Of a stretch of DNA of 64,000 nt, positions 1-9,274 are shown piece by piece. Source of the DNA: Luteibacter rhizovicinus DSM 16549 (GTDB lineage Bacteria; Pseudomonadota; Gammaproteobacteria; Xanthomonadales; Rhodanobacteraceae); contig NZ_CP017480.1 of assembly GCF_001887595.1 (NCBI RefSeq), positions 2,081,001 to 2,145,000 on the forward strand, written 5' to 3'. Under the pieces are notes generated by a model. The model was not told the DNA's origin. It saw only the letters and a list, made by a program, of their open reading frames with translations, and made no database searches. The position numbers were made by a program, and so were the translations under genes. The number at the start of each line of letters is the position of its first letter. The stretch's first letter is position 1.

Positions 1-1
1 G

Positions 2-460
2 TACGGCAACGCCAAGCTGATCGCGGTCAATCACAAGGCGCCCGTGCTCGGTCCGCCGAACTCGGCCGACATGGTGCTGACCTTCCGCAACGTGCATAAC
101 TGGGCCGCCGACGGTACCGCCGAGACGATGTTCAAATCGTTCTTCGCCGTGCTCAAGCCGGGCGGTGTGCTGGGCGTGGAAGACCATCGCGCGGACGCGG
201 GCAAGAAGCTCGACGACGTCGTCAACTCCGGTTACCTGCCGACCGACTACGTGATCAAGCTCGCCACGGATGCCGGCTTCAAGCTCGACGCGCAGAGCGA
301 GATCAATGCCAATCCGAAGGACGACCACAACCATCCGAAGGGCGTGTGGACCCTGCCGCCGACCTACGACATGGGCGAAACCGACAAGGCGAAGTGGACG
401 GCCATCGGCGAGTCCGATCGCATGACCCTGCGCTTCGTGAAGCCCGCCGCCGCCAAGTAA
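2..460 (+). CDS. Class I SAM-dependent methyltransferase, C-terminal part (5' end outside window)
   Basis: The reading frame is open from base 2 to the TAA at 458-460, so only the C-terminal 152 residues are present. The segment LTFRNVHNW, followed by a helix and [13 protein letters not shown], is the typical second half of a Rossmann-fold methyltransferase (strands 4 and 5, with the loop that precedes the catalytic region). The end of the protein ([20 protein letters not shown]) resembles periplasmic or secreted methyltransferase-like proteins of proteobacteria, but the substrate cannot be told. rluE starts two bases after the stop, so the two genes are probably cotranscribed. The N-terminal SAM-binding glycine motif is not in the window. 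Confidence 0.75.
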   Translation, partial: YGNAKLIAVNHKAPVLGPPNSADMVLTFRNVHNWAADGTAETMFKSFFAVLKPGGVLGVEDHRADAGKKLDDVVNSGYLPTDYVIKLATDAGFKLDAQSEINANPKDDHNHPKGVWTLPPTYDMGETDKAKWTAIGESDRMTLRFVKPAAAK

Positions 461-461
461 G

Positions 462-1010
462 GTGCTGGTCGCACTGAACAAGCCCTTCGGTGTGCTCTGC
501 CAGTTCACCGACGAAGCCGGCCGGCGCACGCTTGCCGACTTCGTGCCGCAGAAAGGCGTCTATGCCGCGGGGCGGCTGGATCACGACAGCGAAGGCCTGC
601 TCCTGCTGACCGACGACGGCAAGCTGCAACATCGCCTTGCCGATCCGAAGCACAAGCAGCCGAAGACCTATGTGGTGCAGGTCGAGGGTATTCCCAGCGA
701 GGAAGCCCTCGAGCGCCTGCGTCGCGGCGTTACGCTCAACGACGGGCCCACGTTACCGGCGGGCGTCGAGGCGATCGACGAGCCCGACTGGTTATGGCCG
801 CGCGATCCGCCGGTACGCTTCCGCAAGACGGTGCCGGACAGCTGGCTGCGCATCGTGTTGTGCGAGGGGCGCAACCGGCAGGTGCGTCGCATGACGGCGG
901 CCGTTGGCTTGCCGACGCTTCGATTGATCCGGGAGGCGGTGGGTGGTTACCGCCTCGATGGACTGGGGCTGGGCGACGTGCGAATCATCGACCCTCAGCC
1001 TTCTCGCTAG
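462..1010 (+). CDS. rluE: 23S rRNA pseudouridine synthase RluE (pseudouridine 2457)
   Basis: The 182-residue protein belongs to the RsuA/RluB/RluE branch of pseudouridine synthases and matches RluE in length and sequence. It lacks the N-terminal S4 domain, begins directly with [16 protein letters not shown], and has the catalytic-loop motif [11 protein letters not shown] with the presumed nucleophile Asp40. The C-terminal block [19 protein letters not shown] is also characteristic. RluE converts one uridine of 23S rRNA (2457 in E. coli) to pseudouridine. I chose the GTG at 462 because conserved sequence starts at once and no ATG lies upstream in frame. The gene follows the methyltransferase by one base. 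Confidence 0.93.
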   Translation: MLVALNKPFGVLCQFTDEAGRRTLADFVPQKGVYAAGRLDHDSEGLLLLTDDGKLQHRLADPKHKQPKTYVVQVEGIPSEEALERLRRGVTLNDGPTLPAGVEAIDEPDWLWPRDPPVRFRKTVPDSWLRIVLCEGRNRQVRRMTAAVGLPTLRLIREAVGGYRLDGLGLGDVRIIDPQPSR

Positions 1011-1015
1011 CTGGC

Positions 1016-1127
1016 TATCGCCGCTGAAGCGGCTCCCACAGAAAGCAGTCTCTTACAGAAAGCAGGCTTTCACAGAGAGCGGCTCTGTGTGGGAGCCGAT
1101 TCATCGGCGGTCCCGCGGCAGCGGGCC
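1016..1127. repeat. REP-like pair in inverted orientation
   Basis: The left unit (1016-1040, tatcgccgctgaagcggctc then ccaca) and the right unit (1088-1127, starting tgtgggagccgattcatcgg) are inverted copies of the same short element. Each is a small palindrome (CGCCGnTGAAnCGGC) flanked by CTCCCACA. The right copy carries the longer tail CCCGCGGCAGCGGGCC. The pair fills the convergent gap between rluE and dgoD and may help to end transcription. Sister copies lie near 10159, 10252, 13076, 13136, 17012, 18706, 22984 and 51278. Confidence 0.8.
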
Positions 1128-1140
1128 GGAGTGTCGCTAC

Positions 1141-2292
1141 TTACCACTCGGCAACCGAGCCATCCGCATGCCGCCACAGCGGATTCCGCCAGTCGGCGAC
1201 CTCACGGCTGCGCTCAATCACCAGTTCCTCGTTCACCTCGATACCAAGGCCCGGGCCGGTGAAGGGTTTTGCATAGCCGCCATCGTCGAGCTTGAGCGCG
1301 TCCTTGTTGAGCACGTAGTCGAGGACTTCGCCGCCCTTGTTGTAGTGGATGCCCATGCTCTGTTCCTGCAGCGTGGCGTTCCAGCTGACGAAGTCGACAT
1401 GCAGGCAGGCCGCCAGTGCGATCGGACCGAGCGGGCAGTGCGGCGCGAGAGCCACGTCGTACGCTTCGGCCATCGCTGCGATCTTTACGCATTCGGTGAT
1501 GCCGCCGGCGTGCGAAAGATCCGGCTGCAGGATGGAAATGCCGCCACGCTCGAGCACATGCTTGAACTCGTAGCGCGAATACATGCGCTCGCCCGCCGCG
1601 AGGGGGATCGAGGTTTGCTCGGCGATGCGCGGGTAGTACTCGGCCTGTTCGGCGAGCACCGGTTCTTCGATGAACAGCGGACGGAACGGCTCCAGCTCCT
1701 TCACCAGCACCTTGGCCATCGGCGCGGAGACGCGTCCATGGAAATCCAGGCCGAACTCGATCGTATTGCCGAAGGCCTCGCGAATCTCCGCCACGCGCGC
1801 CACAGCAGCGTCCACGGCCTTGCTCGAGGCGATGATGCTCATCTCCTCGCAGCCATTCATCTTGAAGGTGTCGAAACCATGCTCCATCCGCGCGCGGATC
1901 TGCGCGATGACGTCGGCCGGGCGATCGCCACCGACCCAGCAATAGGTCTTCATGCGGTCGCGTACACGACCGCCGAGCAGTTCGAAGACGGGGGCGCCCA
2001 GCACCTTGCCCTTGATGTCCCAGAGGGCCTGGTCGATGCCGGCGATGGCGCTCATGAACACCGCGCCACCCCGGTAGAAGCCGCCGCGGTACATCGCCTG
2101 CCAGAGGTCGTTGATGCGCGACGGATCCTTGCCGATGACGAACTCCGAGAGTTCCGACACGGCGGCTTCGACGGTGCGCGCGCGACCCTCGACGACCGGC
2201 TCGCCCCAGCCGACGACGCCCTCGTCGGTCTCGACCTTGAGGAACATCCAGCGGGGCGGGACACGGTAGGTGGTGAGCTTGGTGATCTTCAT
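1141..2292 (-). CDS. dgoD: D-galactonate dehydratase
   Basis: This 383-residue enolase-superfamily protein dehydrates D-galactonate to 2-keto-3-deoxygalactonate. The mandelate-racemase-type N-terminal capping domain covers about residues 1-125 and the barrel follows. The family's key residues fall exactly where E. coli DgoD has them: metal ligands Asp183, Glu209 and Glu235, base His185 in LDFHGR, His285 in APHCPLGP, and Glu310 in LQEQ. It is the last gene of the minus-strand sugar operon and starts two bases after the dgoA stop. The match of catalytic positions makes galactonate a safer call than other sugar acids, although related gluconate and arabinonate dehydratases exist in the superfamily. 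Confidence 0.94.
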   Translation of the reverse strand: MKITKLTTYRVPPRWMFLKVETDEGVVGWGEPVVEGRARTVEAAVSELSEFVIGKDPSRINDLWQAMYRGGFYRGGAVFMSAIAGIDQALWDIKGKVLGAPVFELLGGRVRDRMKTYCWVGGDRPADVIAQIRARMEHGFDTFKMNGCEEMSIIASSKAVDAAVARVAEIREAFGNTIEFGLDFHGRVSAPMAKVLVKELEPFRPLFIEEPVLAEQAEYYPRIAEQTSIPLAAGERMYSRYEFKHVLERGGISILQPDLSHAGGITECVKIAAMAEAYDVALAPHCPLGPIALAACLHVDFVSWNATLQEQSMGIHYNKGGEVLDYVLNKDALKLDDGGYAKPFTGPGLGIEVNEELVIERSREVADWRNPLWRHADGSVAEW

Positions 2293-2294
2293 GG

Positions 2295-2906
2295 TCAGTT
2301 CGAGCGATAGGCTTTGACGAAGGCAGCGGCCTGTTCGCGCGTGCGCGAGACGGGCTGGCCGGGCTTGTAGAGGTCACCGCCAAGCCCTGCGCCGATACAG
2401 CCGGCATCGAGGAACTGGCCGAGGTTGTCGGGGGTGACCCCGCCCACGGCGAGCAAGGGGACGTCCGGCGGCAACACGGCCCGAATCGCCTTGATGTACG
2501 ACGGCCCGAGGTTGGACGATGGGAACAGCTTGAGCGACTGCGCGCCAGCGGCGAGCGCCGCAAAGGCCTCGCTCGGCGTCATGAAGCCGATCGCGGTGTA
2601 TAGCCCACGGCTACGCGCCCGGCGGATGACGTCGGGGTCGGTGTTCGGGGTGACCATGAGGGTGCCACCGAGATCGGCGACGCGACTGGCAAGCTCCACG
2701 CTGAGCACCGTGCCCGCACCGACGAGCGCCCGGTCGCCTGCCTGGCGCACAGCCAGGGGGATGCTTTTCTCCCAGTCCGGCGAGTTGAGCGGGATCTCGA
2801 TGGCGTCGAAGCCTTCCTGAAGCAATGCCTCGACATGCTCGACGACGTCCTCGGGCGTGATGCCACGCAGGATGGCGATGAGCGGTAGCGCGGTAGGCCA
2901 GGCCAT
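2295..2906 (-). CDS. dgoA: 2-dehydro-3-deoxy-6-phosphogalactonate aldolase
   Basis: The 203-residue KDPG/KDPGal-type class I aldolase cleaves 2-keto-3-deoxy-6-phosphogalactonate to pyruvate and glyceraldehyde 3-phosphate. The catalytic set Arg14 (AILRG), Glu37 (AIEIPL) and Schiff-base Lys126 (SLKLFPSS) is at the numbering known for E. coli DgoA. An ATG at 2904-2906 gives the family length; the frame is open further upstream, but that extension is low-complexity and overlaps the dehydrogenase gene. Only one base separates it from the upstream stop, so translation is probably coupled. Confidence 0.94.
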   Translation of the reverse strand: MAWPTALPLIAILRGITPEDVVEHVEALLQEGFDAIEIPLNSPDWEKSIPLAVRQAGDRALVGAGTVLSVELASRVADLGGTLMVTPNTDPDVIRRARSRGLYTAIGFMTPSEAFAALAAGAQSLKLFPSSNLGPSYIKAIRAVLPPDVPLLAVGGVTPDNLGQFLDAGCIGAGLGGDLYKPGQPVSRTREQAAAFVKAYRSN

Positions 2907-2907
2907 A

Positions 2908-3720
2908 TCAGTTCTCGTGGTAAAGCTGTGAGCGGCCGCCGTCGATACGGATATCGGCGGCGTTGATGTAGCGTGCCTCGTCGGAGGCCAGGAACAACGC
3001 AGTGTAAGCGACCTCTTGGGGTTCGCCGATGCGTTTGTTCGGCAGGATGTCCGTCTGGCGCTTGCGCTCGGCGGCCGGATCGGCTGCCGCAGCGAAGCCG
3101 GCCTCGGCAATGGCGGTGAGGATAAGCCCCGGAGAGATCGAATTCACCCGGATGTTGCGGGCGGCGTATTCGATGCCCAGGGCCTTGGTCAGGCCGATCA
3201 GGCCGTGCTTGGCGACGGGGTAGGGGAAGCAGTGCGGAATGATCTTGTGGCCATGCACCGACGCGATGTTGATGATGCTGCCGCGGCCCACGGCGAGCAT
3301 GCCCGGCAGGACCGCCTTGGCGCAGTTCCAGGCGCCCTTGAGGTCCACCTCGAAGCAGCGCGTCCACTCGTCGTCGCTGAGCGACAGCGGATCGTTGAAG
3401 ACGTTGATGCCGGCGTTGTTGACGAGGACGTCGGGCGGTCCGAAGCGTTCGGTCGCGGCAGCCACCATGCGGGTGATCGCGGCGGGATCGGTCACGTCGG
3501 CCTCGAACAGCATGGCCTCGTCGGTCTGCAGGTCGGCCAGCGTGGCCCGCGCCTGCGCGTTGTCCTCGAGGACGTTGAGGACCACTTTCGCGCCATGCGC
3601 GGCGAACAGCTTCGCGGTGGCCGCACCGATGCCCTGGGTGGCGCCGGTGACGATGGCGATCTTGCCGGCAAGGCGCGGCAGCGGCGTGGTGCGCGGGTCG
3701 GCGTGCGTAGCGTGGGTCAT
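2908..3720 (-). CDS. SDR-family dehydrogenase, probable aldose (D-galactose/L-arabinose) 1-dehydrogenase
   Basis: This 270-residue classical short-chain dehydrogenase has the cofactor motif TGATQGIG at residues 25-32, NNAG at 101-104, catalytic Ser154 in NIASVHG, and Tyr167-x3-Lys171 in YPVAK. The C-terminal half ends with an IDGG segment, as usual for the family. It lies between a lactonase and dgoA, so the expected job is the first step: oxidation of an aldose to its aldonolactone with NAD(P)+. That assignment rests on operon position; SDR sequences alone do not give substrate. D-galactose fits the neighbours best, and L-arabinose or D-fucose are plausible side substrates. The start at 3720 is set by the TG-motif distance. 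Confidence 0.82.
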   Translation of the reverse strand: MTHATHADPRTTPLPRLAGKIAIVTGATQGIGAATAKLFAAHGAKVVLNVLEDNAQARATLADLQTDEAMLFEADVTDPAAITRMVAAATERFGPPDVLVNNAGINVFNDPLSLSDDEWTRCFEVDLKGAWNCAKAVLPGMLAVGRGSIINIASVHGHKIIPHCFPYPVAKHGLIGLTKALGIEYAARNIRVNSISPGLILTAIAEAGFAAAADPAAERKRQTDILPNKRIGEPQEVAYTALFLASDEARYINAADIRIDGGRSQLYHEN

Positions 3721-3731
3721 GCGTTCGTTCC

Positions 3732-4613
3732 TTAGCCGTAACGGGCTTCGGGCAACCCGCGGCCTCGCGCCGGGGTACCGATGAAAATGGCGCCATTGAG
3801 GGGCTCGGCGCTGGCTACGGCGGCGTCGAGGCCCTTGCTGGCCGAGGTGATCACGAGGCGGTCCAGCGTGGGGCCGACGAAGGCCAGGCAACTCGGCTGG
3901 CGCGCCGGCAGGTCGATCGCCAGGTCCACACGGCCGTCCGGCGCATAGCGCTGGACCCGCGAACCACCCCACTGGGCGTTCCAGACGAAGCCGTCGGCAT
4001 CGACGGTGGAGCCGTCAGGCTCGAGACCCTTGTCGAGCTGGACGAATTCGCGGATGTGCTCCACCTCGCCGCTGGCGGCGTCATAGCGGCAGGCCATGAT
4101 CTTCGCCGTGGGCGAATCGGTGAAATACATCGTTTCACCGTCCGGACTGAAGCAGATGCTGTTGGTGATCGCCGCCTTGGGCAGTGCGAGCCGGGACAGC
4201 GTGCCCTCACGCGAGTAGCGCCAGAACGAAGCGACCTGTTCCGGGCCGCGCTCGTTGAGCGTGCCGAAGATCAGGTTGCCGCCACGGTCGCAGCGGCCGT
4301 CGTTGGCCCGCGTGCCCGGCAGGTCGAGCTCGATGTCTTCGAGCACCACGAGCGAGTCGGCACGCCGTGTGTCGAAGCGGGCCAGCTGCTTCTCCAGGGC
4401 GAGCAGCAGCACGCCGGGCTCGTTCGTCAGCGCGAAGCAGCACAGGCGGGCAGGCAGGGCGGTCTCGGTCGTCGCCCCGGTCGTGGGGTCGTACGCGTAA
4501 AGCCGCGAGGCGCCGATGTCGGTCCAGCGGACCAGGCCCATCAGGTCGTCCCAGATCACGCCTTCGGCGTGCTCCTGGCGATGCGGGGATAGCGGAACGA
4601 AAGCGTCGGTCAT
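3732..4613 (-). CDS. SMP-30/gluconolactonase-family lactonase, probable galactonolactonase
   Basis: The 293-residue protein is a six-bladed beta-propeller of the SMP-30/Gnl/LRE-like family. The metal-site residues can be seen: Glu17 (AEGVIWDD), Asn104 (RANDGR), Asn151 (TNSICFSPDG) and Asp200 (EPDGSTVD). Members hydrolyse aldonolactones and use a single divalent cation. Located between the transporter permease (one-base overlap, ATGA) and the dehydrogenase, it most likely opens D-galactono-lactone to galactonate. Family members are often promiscuous, so the exact lactone is an inference. No signal peptide is visible, so it acts in the cytoplasm. Confidence 0.88.
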   Translation of the reverse strand: MTDAFVPLSPHRQEHAEGVIWDDLMGLVRWTDIGASRLYAYDPTTGATTETALPARLCCFALTNEPGVLLLALEKQLARFDTRRADSLVVLEDIELDLPGTRANDGRCDRGGNLIFGTLNERGPEQVASFWRYSREGTLSRLALPKAAITNSICFSPDGETMYFTDSPTAKIMACRYDAASGEVEHIREFVQLDKGLEPDGSTVDADGFVWNAQWGGSRVQRYAPDGRVDLAIDLPARQPSCLAFVGPTLDRLVITSASKGLDAAVASAEPLNGAIFIGTPARGRGLPEARYG

Positions 4614-5617
4614 CAGCGGGATTGCCTGCGGTTCTTGAGCTGGTCGACCAGCACCGCGATCAGCAGGATCGTGCCGCGGACCAGGTACTGGTAGAAGGCG
4701 TCGATGTTCATGAGGCTCATGGCATTTTGCACCGTCCCCATGATGAGGACACCAACGAGCACGCCGCTGATGCTCGCACGGCCGCCCATGAGCGACACGC
4801 CACCCAGCACGCAGGCCGAGATCACGTTGAGCTCGAAGCCCTCACCTGCGTTGGGCTGGCCGCTGGTCATGCGCGAGGCCAGGATGATACCGGCCAGTGC
4901 CGCGACCAGGCCCTGGATCAGGAAGATGGCGATACGCACCCAGTCCACCGAGACGCCGGCGAGGCGCGCCGCGTCCGGATTGCCGCCGATGGCCAGCGTG
5001 TTGCGGCCGTAGATCGTCTTGTTGAGCAGGATGCCGAAGACCACGAAGCAGGCCAGGGTGACCCAGACCGGCACGGGCAGGCCGAACAGCTCGGCGCTGC
5101 CCAGGGTGAAGAAGGCTTCGCTGGTGACGCCGACCGCCTGGCCCTGCGAGGTGATGAAGGCGAGGCCACGCACGATTTCCATCGTGGCGAGCGTCGTGAT
5201 CAGCGCGTTGATGTTGAGCTTGGCGATGACCACGCCGTTGATGAAGCCGATCAGGGCGCCGGCAACGAGGCTGGCCGCGATGCCGAGCGCCACGCTACCC
5301 GTAGCATTGGAGACGATGGCGCAGCAGACGCCGGCGAACGCCACCGTGGAGCCGACCGACAGATCGAAGTCGCGCGAGGCGAGGCAGAACATCATCGTGC
5401 AGCTGACCATGCCGATCTGCGACACGGACAGCGCAAGGCCGACGATGTTGTCCCACGAGAAGAAGTACTGCACCGTGGCGCTCAGCACCGCGAACAGCAC
5501 GATGAAGATGCCGATCAGGCTGTAGTCGTCGACGATCTGCCAGAACATGGCGCGGCGGCGCGCGTCCGGTGTGTCGGCTTGCTTGGCACCGATGGCGGCG
5601 GCGTTGGTCTCGGTCAT
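4613..5617 (-). CDS. araH: Sugar ABC transporter permease, AraH-like
   Basis: This 334-residue BPD_transp_2 permease is rich in transmembrane segments. Its sequence follows E. coli AraH closely, for example FCLASRDFDLSVGS, INALITTLATMEIVRGLA, FGRNTLAIGG, and IILASRMTSGQP. Ours has a slightly longer N-terminal cytoplasmic tail (about 25 residues). It forms the membrane channel with the AraG-like ATPase encoded just upstream and receives sugar from the AraF-like binding protein. In this operon the cargo is probably D-galactose and/or L-arabinose, since AraF-type proteins bind both. The start overlaps nothing and lies four bases after the ATPase stop. Confidence 0.9.
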   Translation of the reverse strand: MTETNAAAIGAKQADTPDARRRAMFWQIVDDYSLIGIFIVLFAVLSATVQYFFSWDNIVGLALSVSQIGMVSCTMMFCLASRDFDLSVGSTVAFAGVCCAIVSNATGSVALGIAASLVAGALIGFINGVVIAKLNINALITTLATMEIVRGLAFITSQGQAVGVTSEAFFTLGSAELFGLPVPVWVTLACFVVFGILLNKTIYGRNTLAIGGNPDAARLAGVSVDWVRIAIFLIQGLVAALAGIILASRMTSGQPNAGEGFELNVISACVLGGVSLMGGRASISGVLVGVLIMGTVQNAMSLMNIDAFYQYLVRGTILLIAVLVDQLKNRRQSR

Positions 5618-5620
5618 GGC

Positions 5621-7147
5621 TCAGGTGTTCCTCATCGGGGTGGCGCTGGCGCCTTCGGGCAACGCGGCGGCAAGCACGTCCGCCTCGTTCGCCTGGGTAC
5701 GGTTGAACTGCGCGGTGATCTGGCCGCGACACATCGTGATGACGCGGTCGGAGACGCCGAGCACTTCGGGCAGTTCGCTGGAAATCATGACCACGGCCAC
5801 GCCACGGTCGGCGAGTTCGTAGAGCACGTTGTAGATCTCGTTCTTCGCGCCGACGTCGATACCCCGGGTGGGCTCATCGACGATCAGTACGCGCAGGTTC
5901 TTCTCGGCGAGCCAGCGCGACAGCACGGCCTTCTGCTGGTTGCCACCCGAGAGCAGGCGGATCTCCCGCCGGCGGTTCGGCGTGCGGATGCGTAGGCGAT
6001 CGATATACGTGTCGGCCGTCTTCGCTTCGTTGCGGTCGTTGACGAACAGGCCGGCAATGAGATGGTTGCGACGCGCGCTGATGTTGATGTTCTCTGACAC
6101 CGAACGCACGCCGATGATGCCGTCTTCCTTGCGGTCTTCGGGGCAGAGCACCAGGCCATGGCGAATGGCGTCGCGGATATGCGAGGCCTTGACGGTCTCG
6201 CCGTCCACTTGCACGGTCCCGGCGGTGCGTCGGTCCGCACCGTAGATCACACGCATGACTTCGCTGCGGCCCGCGCCGACGAGGCCGAAGAAACCGACGA
6301 TCTCACCCGCCTTCACCTCGAAACTCACCGGTGCCGGTACGGCGCGTCCGGTCACGCCCTGCACGGCCAGACGCACCTTGCCGTGTTCGCGGGGACGATA
6401 ACCGAAGATATCGCTGATCTCGCGGCCGACCATGCGCTGCACGAGCTGGTCGCGCGTGACGCCTTCGAGCGTGTCGAAGTCGGCCACCTTGCGGCCGTCA
6501 CGGAAAATGGTCGCGGCATCGCAGAGCTCGAAGATCTCGTCCAGGCGATGCGAGATGTAGATCATCGCCTTGCCCTGTGCGCGAAGATCGCGCACGAGGC
6601 GGAAAAGGACCTCGGTCTCCCGGTGCGACAGCGAGCTGGTGGGCTCGTCGAGGGCGAGGATCTTCGCATCGCGAAGGATCGCCTTGACGATCTCCACCAT
6701 CTGTCGCTGGCCAATGGAAAGCTGCTTGAGCTTGGCGCGTGGGTCGAGATCCACGCCTAGCGCGTCGAGACGCTCACGGGTCCAGGCCAGCGCCTTGCGT
6801 CGATCGACCAGGCCGAAGCGTGTCGGCAGGCGACCGATCAACAGGTTCTCCATCACCGACAGTTCCGGCACGTACTGGAGTTCCTGGTGGATCACCGCGA
6901 CGCCGGAGGCGATCGCGTCGGCAGCCTTGCGGAAGTGCTGAACCTGGCCGTCGATCGCCAGCTCGCCCTCGTCGGGGATGTACTCCCCGCCGAGGATTTT
7001 CATCATCGTGGACTTGCCTGCCCCGTTCTCGCCGAGCAGGCCATGCACGCTACCGGCGCGCACGGCGAAGCCGACATCACCGAGCGCACGCACGCCCGGA
7101 AAGGTTTTCCCGATATGTCGGAATTCCAGGCGTGGTGCGTCGGTCAT
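5621..7147 (-). CDS. araG: Sugar ABC transporter ATP-binding protein, AraG-like
   Basis: This 508-residue protein has two fused ABC domains. The first has Walker A GENGAGKS at residues 39-46, signature [11 protein letters not shown] and Walker [11 protein letters not shown]. The second has signature [15 protein letters not shown] and [11 protein letters not shown] but a degenerate Walker A, as in AraG/MglA/RbsA proteins. It powers the AraH-like permease. I chose the ATG at 7145-7147 because a TTG two codons upstream would overlap the stop of the binding-protein gene and add only two residues; the ATG leaves a two-base gap. It is part of the tightly packed eight-gene operon. Confidence 0.93.
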   Translation of the reverse strand: MTDAPRLEFRHIGKTFPGVRALGDVGFAVRAGSVHGLLGENGAGKSTMMKILGGEYIPDEGELAIDGQVQHFRKAADAIASGVAVIHQELQYVPELSVMENLLIGRLPTRFGLVDRRKALAWTRERLDALGVDLDPRAKLKQLSIGQRQMVEIVKAILRDAKILALDEPTSSLSHRETEVLFRLVRDLRAQGKAMIYISHRLDEIFELCDAATIFRDGRKVADFDTLEGVTRDQLVQRMVGREISDIFGYRPREHGKVRLAVQGVTGRAVPAPVSFEVKAGEIVGFFGLVGAGRSEVMRVIYGADRRTAGTVQVDGETVKASHIRDAIRHGLVLCPEDRKEDGIIGVRSVSENINISARRNHLIAGLFVNDRNEAKTADTYIDRLRIRTPNRRREIRLLSGGNQQKAVLSRWLAEKNLRVLIVDEPTRGIDVGAKNEIYNVLYELADRGVAVVMISSELPEVLGVSDRVITMCRGQITAQFNRTQANEADVLAAALPEGASATPMRNT

Positions 7148-7149
7148 CG

Positions 7150-8142
7150 TCAAAGACCCATTTCCTTACGGACTTCGGCAACGTTCGTACGCGTGGTCAG
7201 TATGCCGGTGGTCAGGGTGAGCGGCGGCGGTGCCTTGCCATCCTTGATCCAGGCATACATGTTCAGCGAGGTCTCATAGCCATGACGCTTCGGGCTGATC
7301 AGCACGCTGCCGAAGAAGCCGGTCGGCTGGGGCTTGGCGAACTCGTTGAGTGCCGACTTGCTGCCGCCGATGCCCACGCCGATCATGTTGTCCGCACGGA
7401 AGTTGCGGCCTTCCGCGGCACGCACGGCGCCGAGCACGGCTTCGTCGTTGAGGCCGAAAGCGATCCAGTGCTTGAACTTGGGGTTCTGCGTGATCGCGAT
7501 GTTCGCCGCGTTGAAGGCGTTCTCGGTATCGGTCTTGGCTTCCGGCGCGTTGATTACGTTGGCCTTGGGAAAGCCGGCGGCGGTCAGTGCGGCGACGGCA
7601 CCGTCCGTACGATCCTTGGCCGTGGGCAGCTGATCGTAGGAGATGCGCAGCGCGCCGGTTTCTTCCGGCTTCCAGCCACGCTTCTTCATTTCGTCGGCGA
7701 TGGCCTGGCCCACCTGCTCGCCGATCTTGCTCGCCGAGATGCCCATGTGCGGCACGGCTTCGATCGGCTTGCCCGAGCCGTCGATGAGGCGGTCATCGAC
7801 GGTCATCAGCTTGAGGTTGTCGATCTTGGCCTTGGCCACGATGGACGGCCCGAGCTTGACGTCCGGCGTGCAGATGATGAAACCCTGCGCGTGCTGCGCC
7901 TTCAGGTTGTCGATGGCGGTGAGCACCGTGCCGCCGTCCGGCGCGGCGATCTTGACCAGGGTGAAACCCTTTTCCTTGGCGGCCTGCTCGGCGTACTTCC
8001 ACTCGTCCTGGAACCAGGGTTCCTCGGCCTGCTTGACCACGAAACCGATCTTCACCGGCTCGTCGGCCGCGAAGGTCGGGGCGGAGGCCATGGCCAGCGC
8101 CACGGCAAGGGCCTTGAGACCCAGGGCAATCTTCGTCTTCAT
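7150..8142 (-). CDS. araF: Periplasmic sugar-binding protein of an ABC importer, AraF-like
   Basis: The 330-residue type 1 periplasmic binding protein has a clear Sec signal peptide ([17 protein letters not shown], cleavage after TFA-A near residue 26). The mature part follows the E. coli L-arabinose-binding protein Ara[44 protein letters not shown], and [14 protein letters not shown]. AraF binds L-arabinose and also D-galactose and D-fucose, which fits the galactonate genes around it. A strong ribosome-binding site (gaggagg) lies seven bases before the ATG, stronger than those of its operon neighbours, as expected for a binding protein needed in excess. Confidence 0.92.
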   Translation of the reverse strand: MKTKIALGLKALAVALAMASAPTFAADEPVKIGFVVKQAEEPWFQDEWKYAEQAAKEKGFTLVKIAAPDGGTVLTAIDNLKAQHAQGFIICTPDVKLGPSIVAKAKIDNLKLMTVDDRLIDGSGKPIEAVPHMGISASKIGEQVGQAIADEMKKRGWKPEETGALRISYDQLPTAKDRTDGAVAALTAAGFPKANVINAPEAKTDTENAFNAANIAITQNPKFKHWIAFGLNDEAVLGAVRAAEGRNFRADNMIGVGIGGSKSALNEFAKPQPTGFFGSVLISPKRHGYETSLNMYAWIKDGKAPPPLTLTTGILTTRTNVAEVRKEMGL

Positions 8143-8171
8143 GCGTTCCCTCCTCGAATGACTCGTTGTTT

Positions 8172-9170
8172 TCAGTCGACCAGGCCGCGACGACGGGCCA
8201 CGGCGATGGCGCCGTATCCTGCGAGGTCGCGCTGTTCGTCGTCGCCCAGCACCGTGACGGTGCCGGAGAAGAAATCGTCGCCTTCGACCAGCCGCGCGAT
8301 CGCCTCGCGCAGGATCGGCTTGCCGCTGACAACGAAGCGTGTACCCGGACTCATCCGGATCGCACTGGAATTCTTGAGCGTGAGCAGGTCGGAGCCGAGC
8401 ACGGCGCCGAGCAGGAAGTTCGCGCGCGCATTGGCGTCGTACACCGCGAACTGGTCCAGGATGCGCACGCTGAAGCAGGCGCGACCCAGGCCGATCTTGT
8501 TCGCCGACGCGGCGCCGGCCAGCAGCATCTCGGGATCGATGCGCTTGGCGAAGCCTTCCTTCAGCGAACCGGCCAGGATGGTGTCGTGCGAGATCACGTG
8601 CAGCAGCTCGCCCGCCAGTGTCGTCACGCAGCCGTCGATGCGGCGGTCCTTGTCGATGCTGACGAACTTCGAATGCGAACCCGGGAGTACGACGACGGTC
8701 GGCTCGTTGAGGTCGAGGCGCTCGGCGAGCGCAAACGACTCGACCTCTTCGCCGCGCATCATGTCCATCGCCTCGCAGTTGTGCAGGCCGATGTGTTCCA
8801 CCGCGTTGCGCACGCCGGGCACGAACCAGATCGGCGCGTGCCACACGTTTTCGACGCGGTGCTCGCGCATGGCTTTCGCCATGTCGTCGATGCCCGCCGC
8901 GGCCGGCACATGCGGAATTTCGCAAAGGCCGACATTGGAGGTGATCATGCCGGAGGCCACGGCGAGGCCGATATCGTTGCGCTCGATCTGGGCCGATGCC
9001 AGCGCCTCGGCGATGGTTTCGCGGACGCCGTCTTCGAGTTTCTTCGTGTTGCCGGTGATCGCGGTATCGCGCACACCGACCTGTCGCGCGGCCTGCGCGA
9101 CCACCTCGCCGTCGGTCCAGACGGTGACGCGTGTATTGGTAGTACCGGTGTCGATGGTGAGGATGTTCAT
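8172..9170 (-). CDS. dgoK: 2-dehydro-3-deoxygalactonokinase
   Basis: This 332-residue DgoK-family kinase phosphorylates 2-keto-3-deoxygalactonate at C6 with ATP. The N-terminal phosphate motif DTGTTNTR is at residues 7-14, followed by SGMITSNVGL and by VVLPGSHSKFVSID, which are family hallmarks. Length is slightly above the usual 290-330. It is the first gene of the operon, so its upstream region (9171-9274) should hold the operon promoter and the target of the divergent LysR regulator. The start at 9170 is used because nothing upstream in frame resembles the family. Confidence 0.94.
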   Translation of the reverse strand: MNILTIDTGTTNTRVTVWTDGEVVAQAARQVGVRDTAITGNTKKLEDGVRETIAEALASAQIERNDIGLAVASGMITSNVGLCEIPHVPAAAGIDDMAKAMREHRVENVWHAPIWFVPGVRNAVEHIGLHNCEAMDMMRGEEVESFALAERLDLNEPTVVVLPGSHSKFVSIDKDRRIDGCVTTLAGELLHVISHDTILAGSLKEGFAKRIDPEMLLAGAASANKIGLGRACFSVRILDQFAVYDANARANFLLGAVLGSDLLTLKNSSAIRMSPGTRFVVSGKPILREAIARLVEGDDFFSGTVTVLGDDEQRDLAGYGAIAVARRRGLVD

Positions 9171-9209
9171 CGCGGGTCCGTTCGAAAGCGCCACGGATGA
9201 TTGGCGTCA

Positions 9210-9223
9210 CCTGTCAGGACAGG
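9210..9223. promoter_or_regulatory. Candidate operator in the dgoK/LysR divergent region
   Basis: The 104-base gap between the divergent dgoK and LysR-type genes contains the perfect palindrome CCTGTCAGGACAGG (six-base arms around AG). It lies 40 bases upstream of the dgoK ATG and about 51 bases upstream of the regulator ATG. Its place suits autoregulation and control of the sugar operon. It does not show the T-N11-A form that is standard for LysR sites, so the binding protein is uncertain. Confidence 0.4.
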
Positions 9224-9274
9224 CAAACTAGAATTTCTCCGGGGCTTCCCCAAGTTTTTTTGAATGAGTCCGCA

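Noticed and set aside
943..2310. 455-codon plus-strand frame over dgoD
   Set aside because: It is antisense to dgoD, whose catalytic residues are all in place. Composition (His/Arg/Ala/Leu-rich) is typical of shadow frames in GC-rich DNA.
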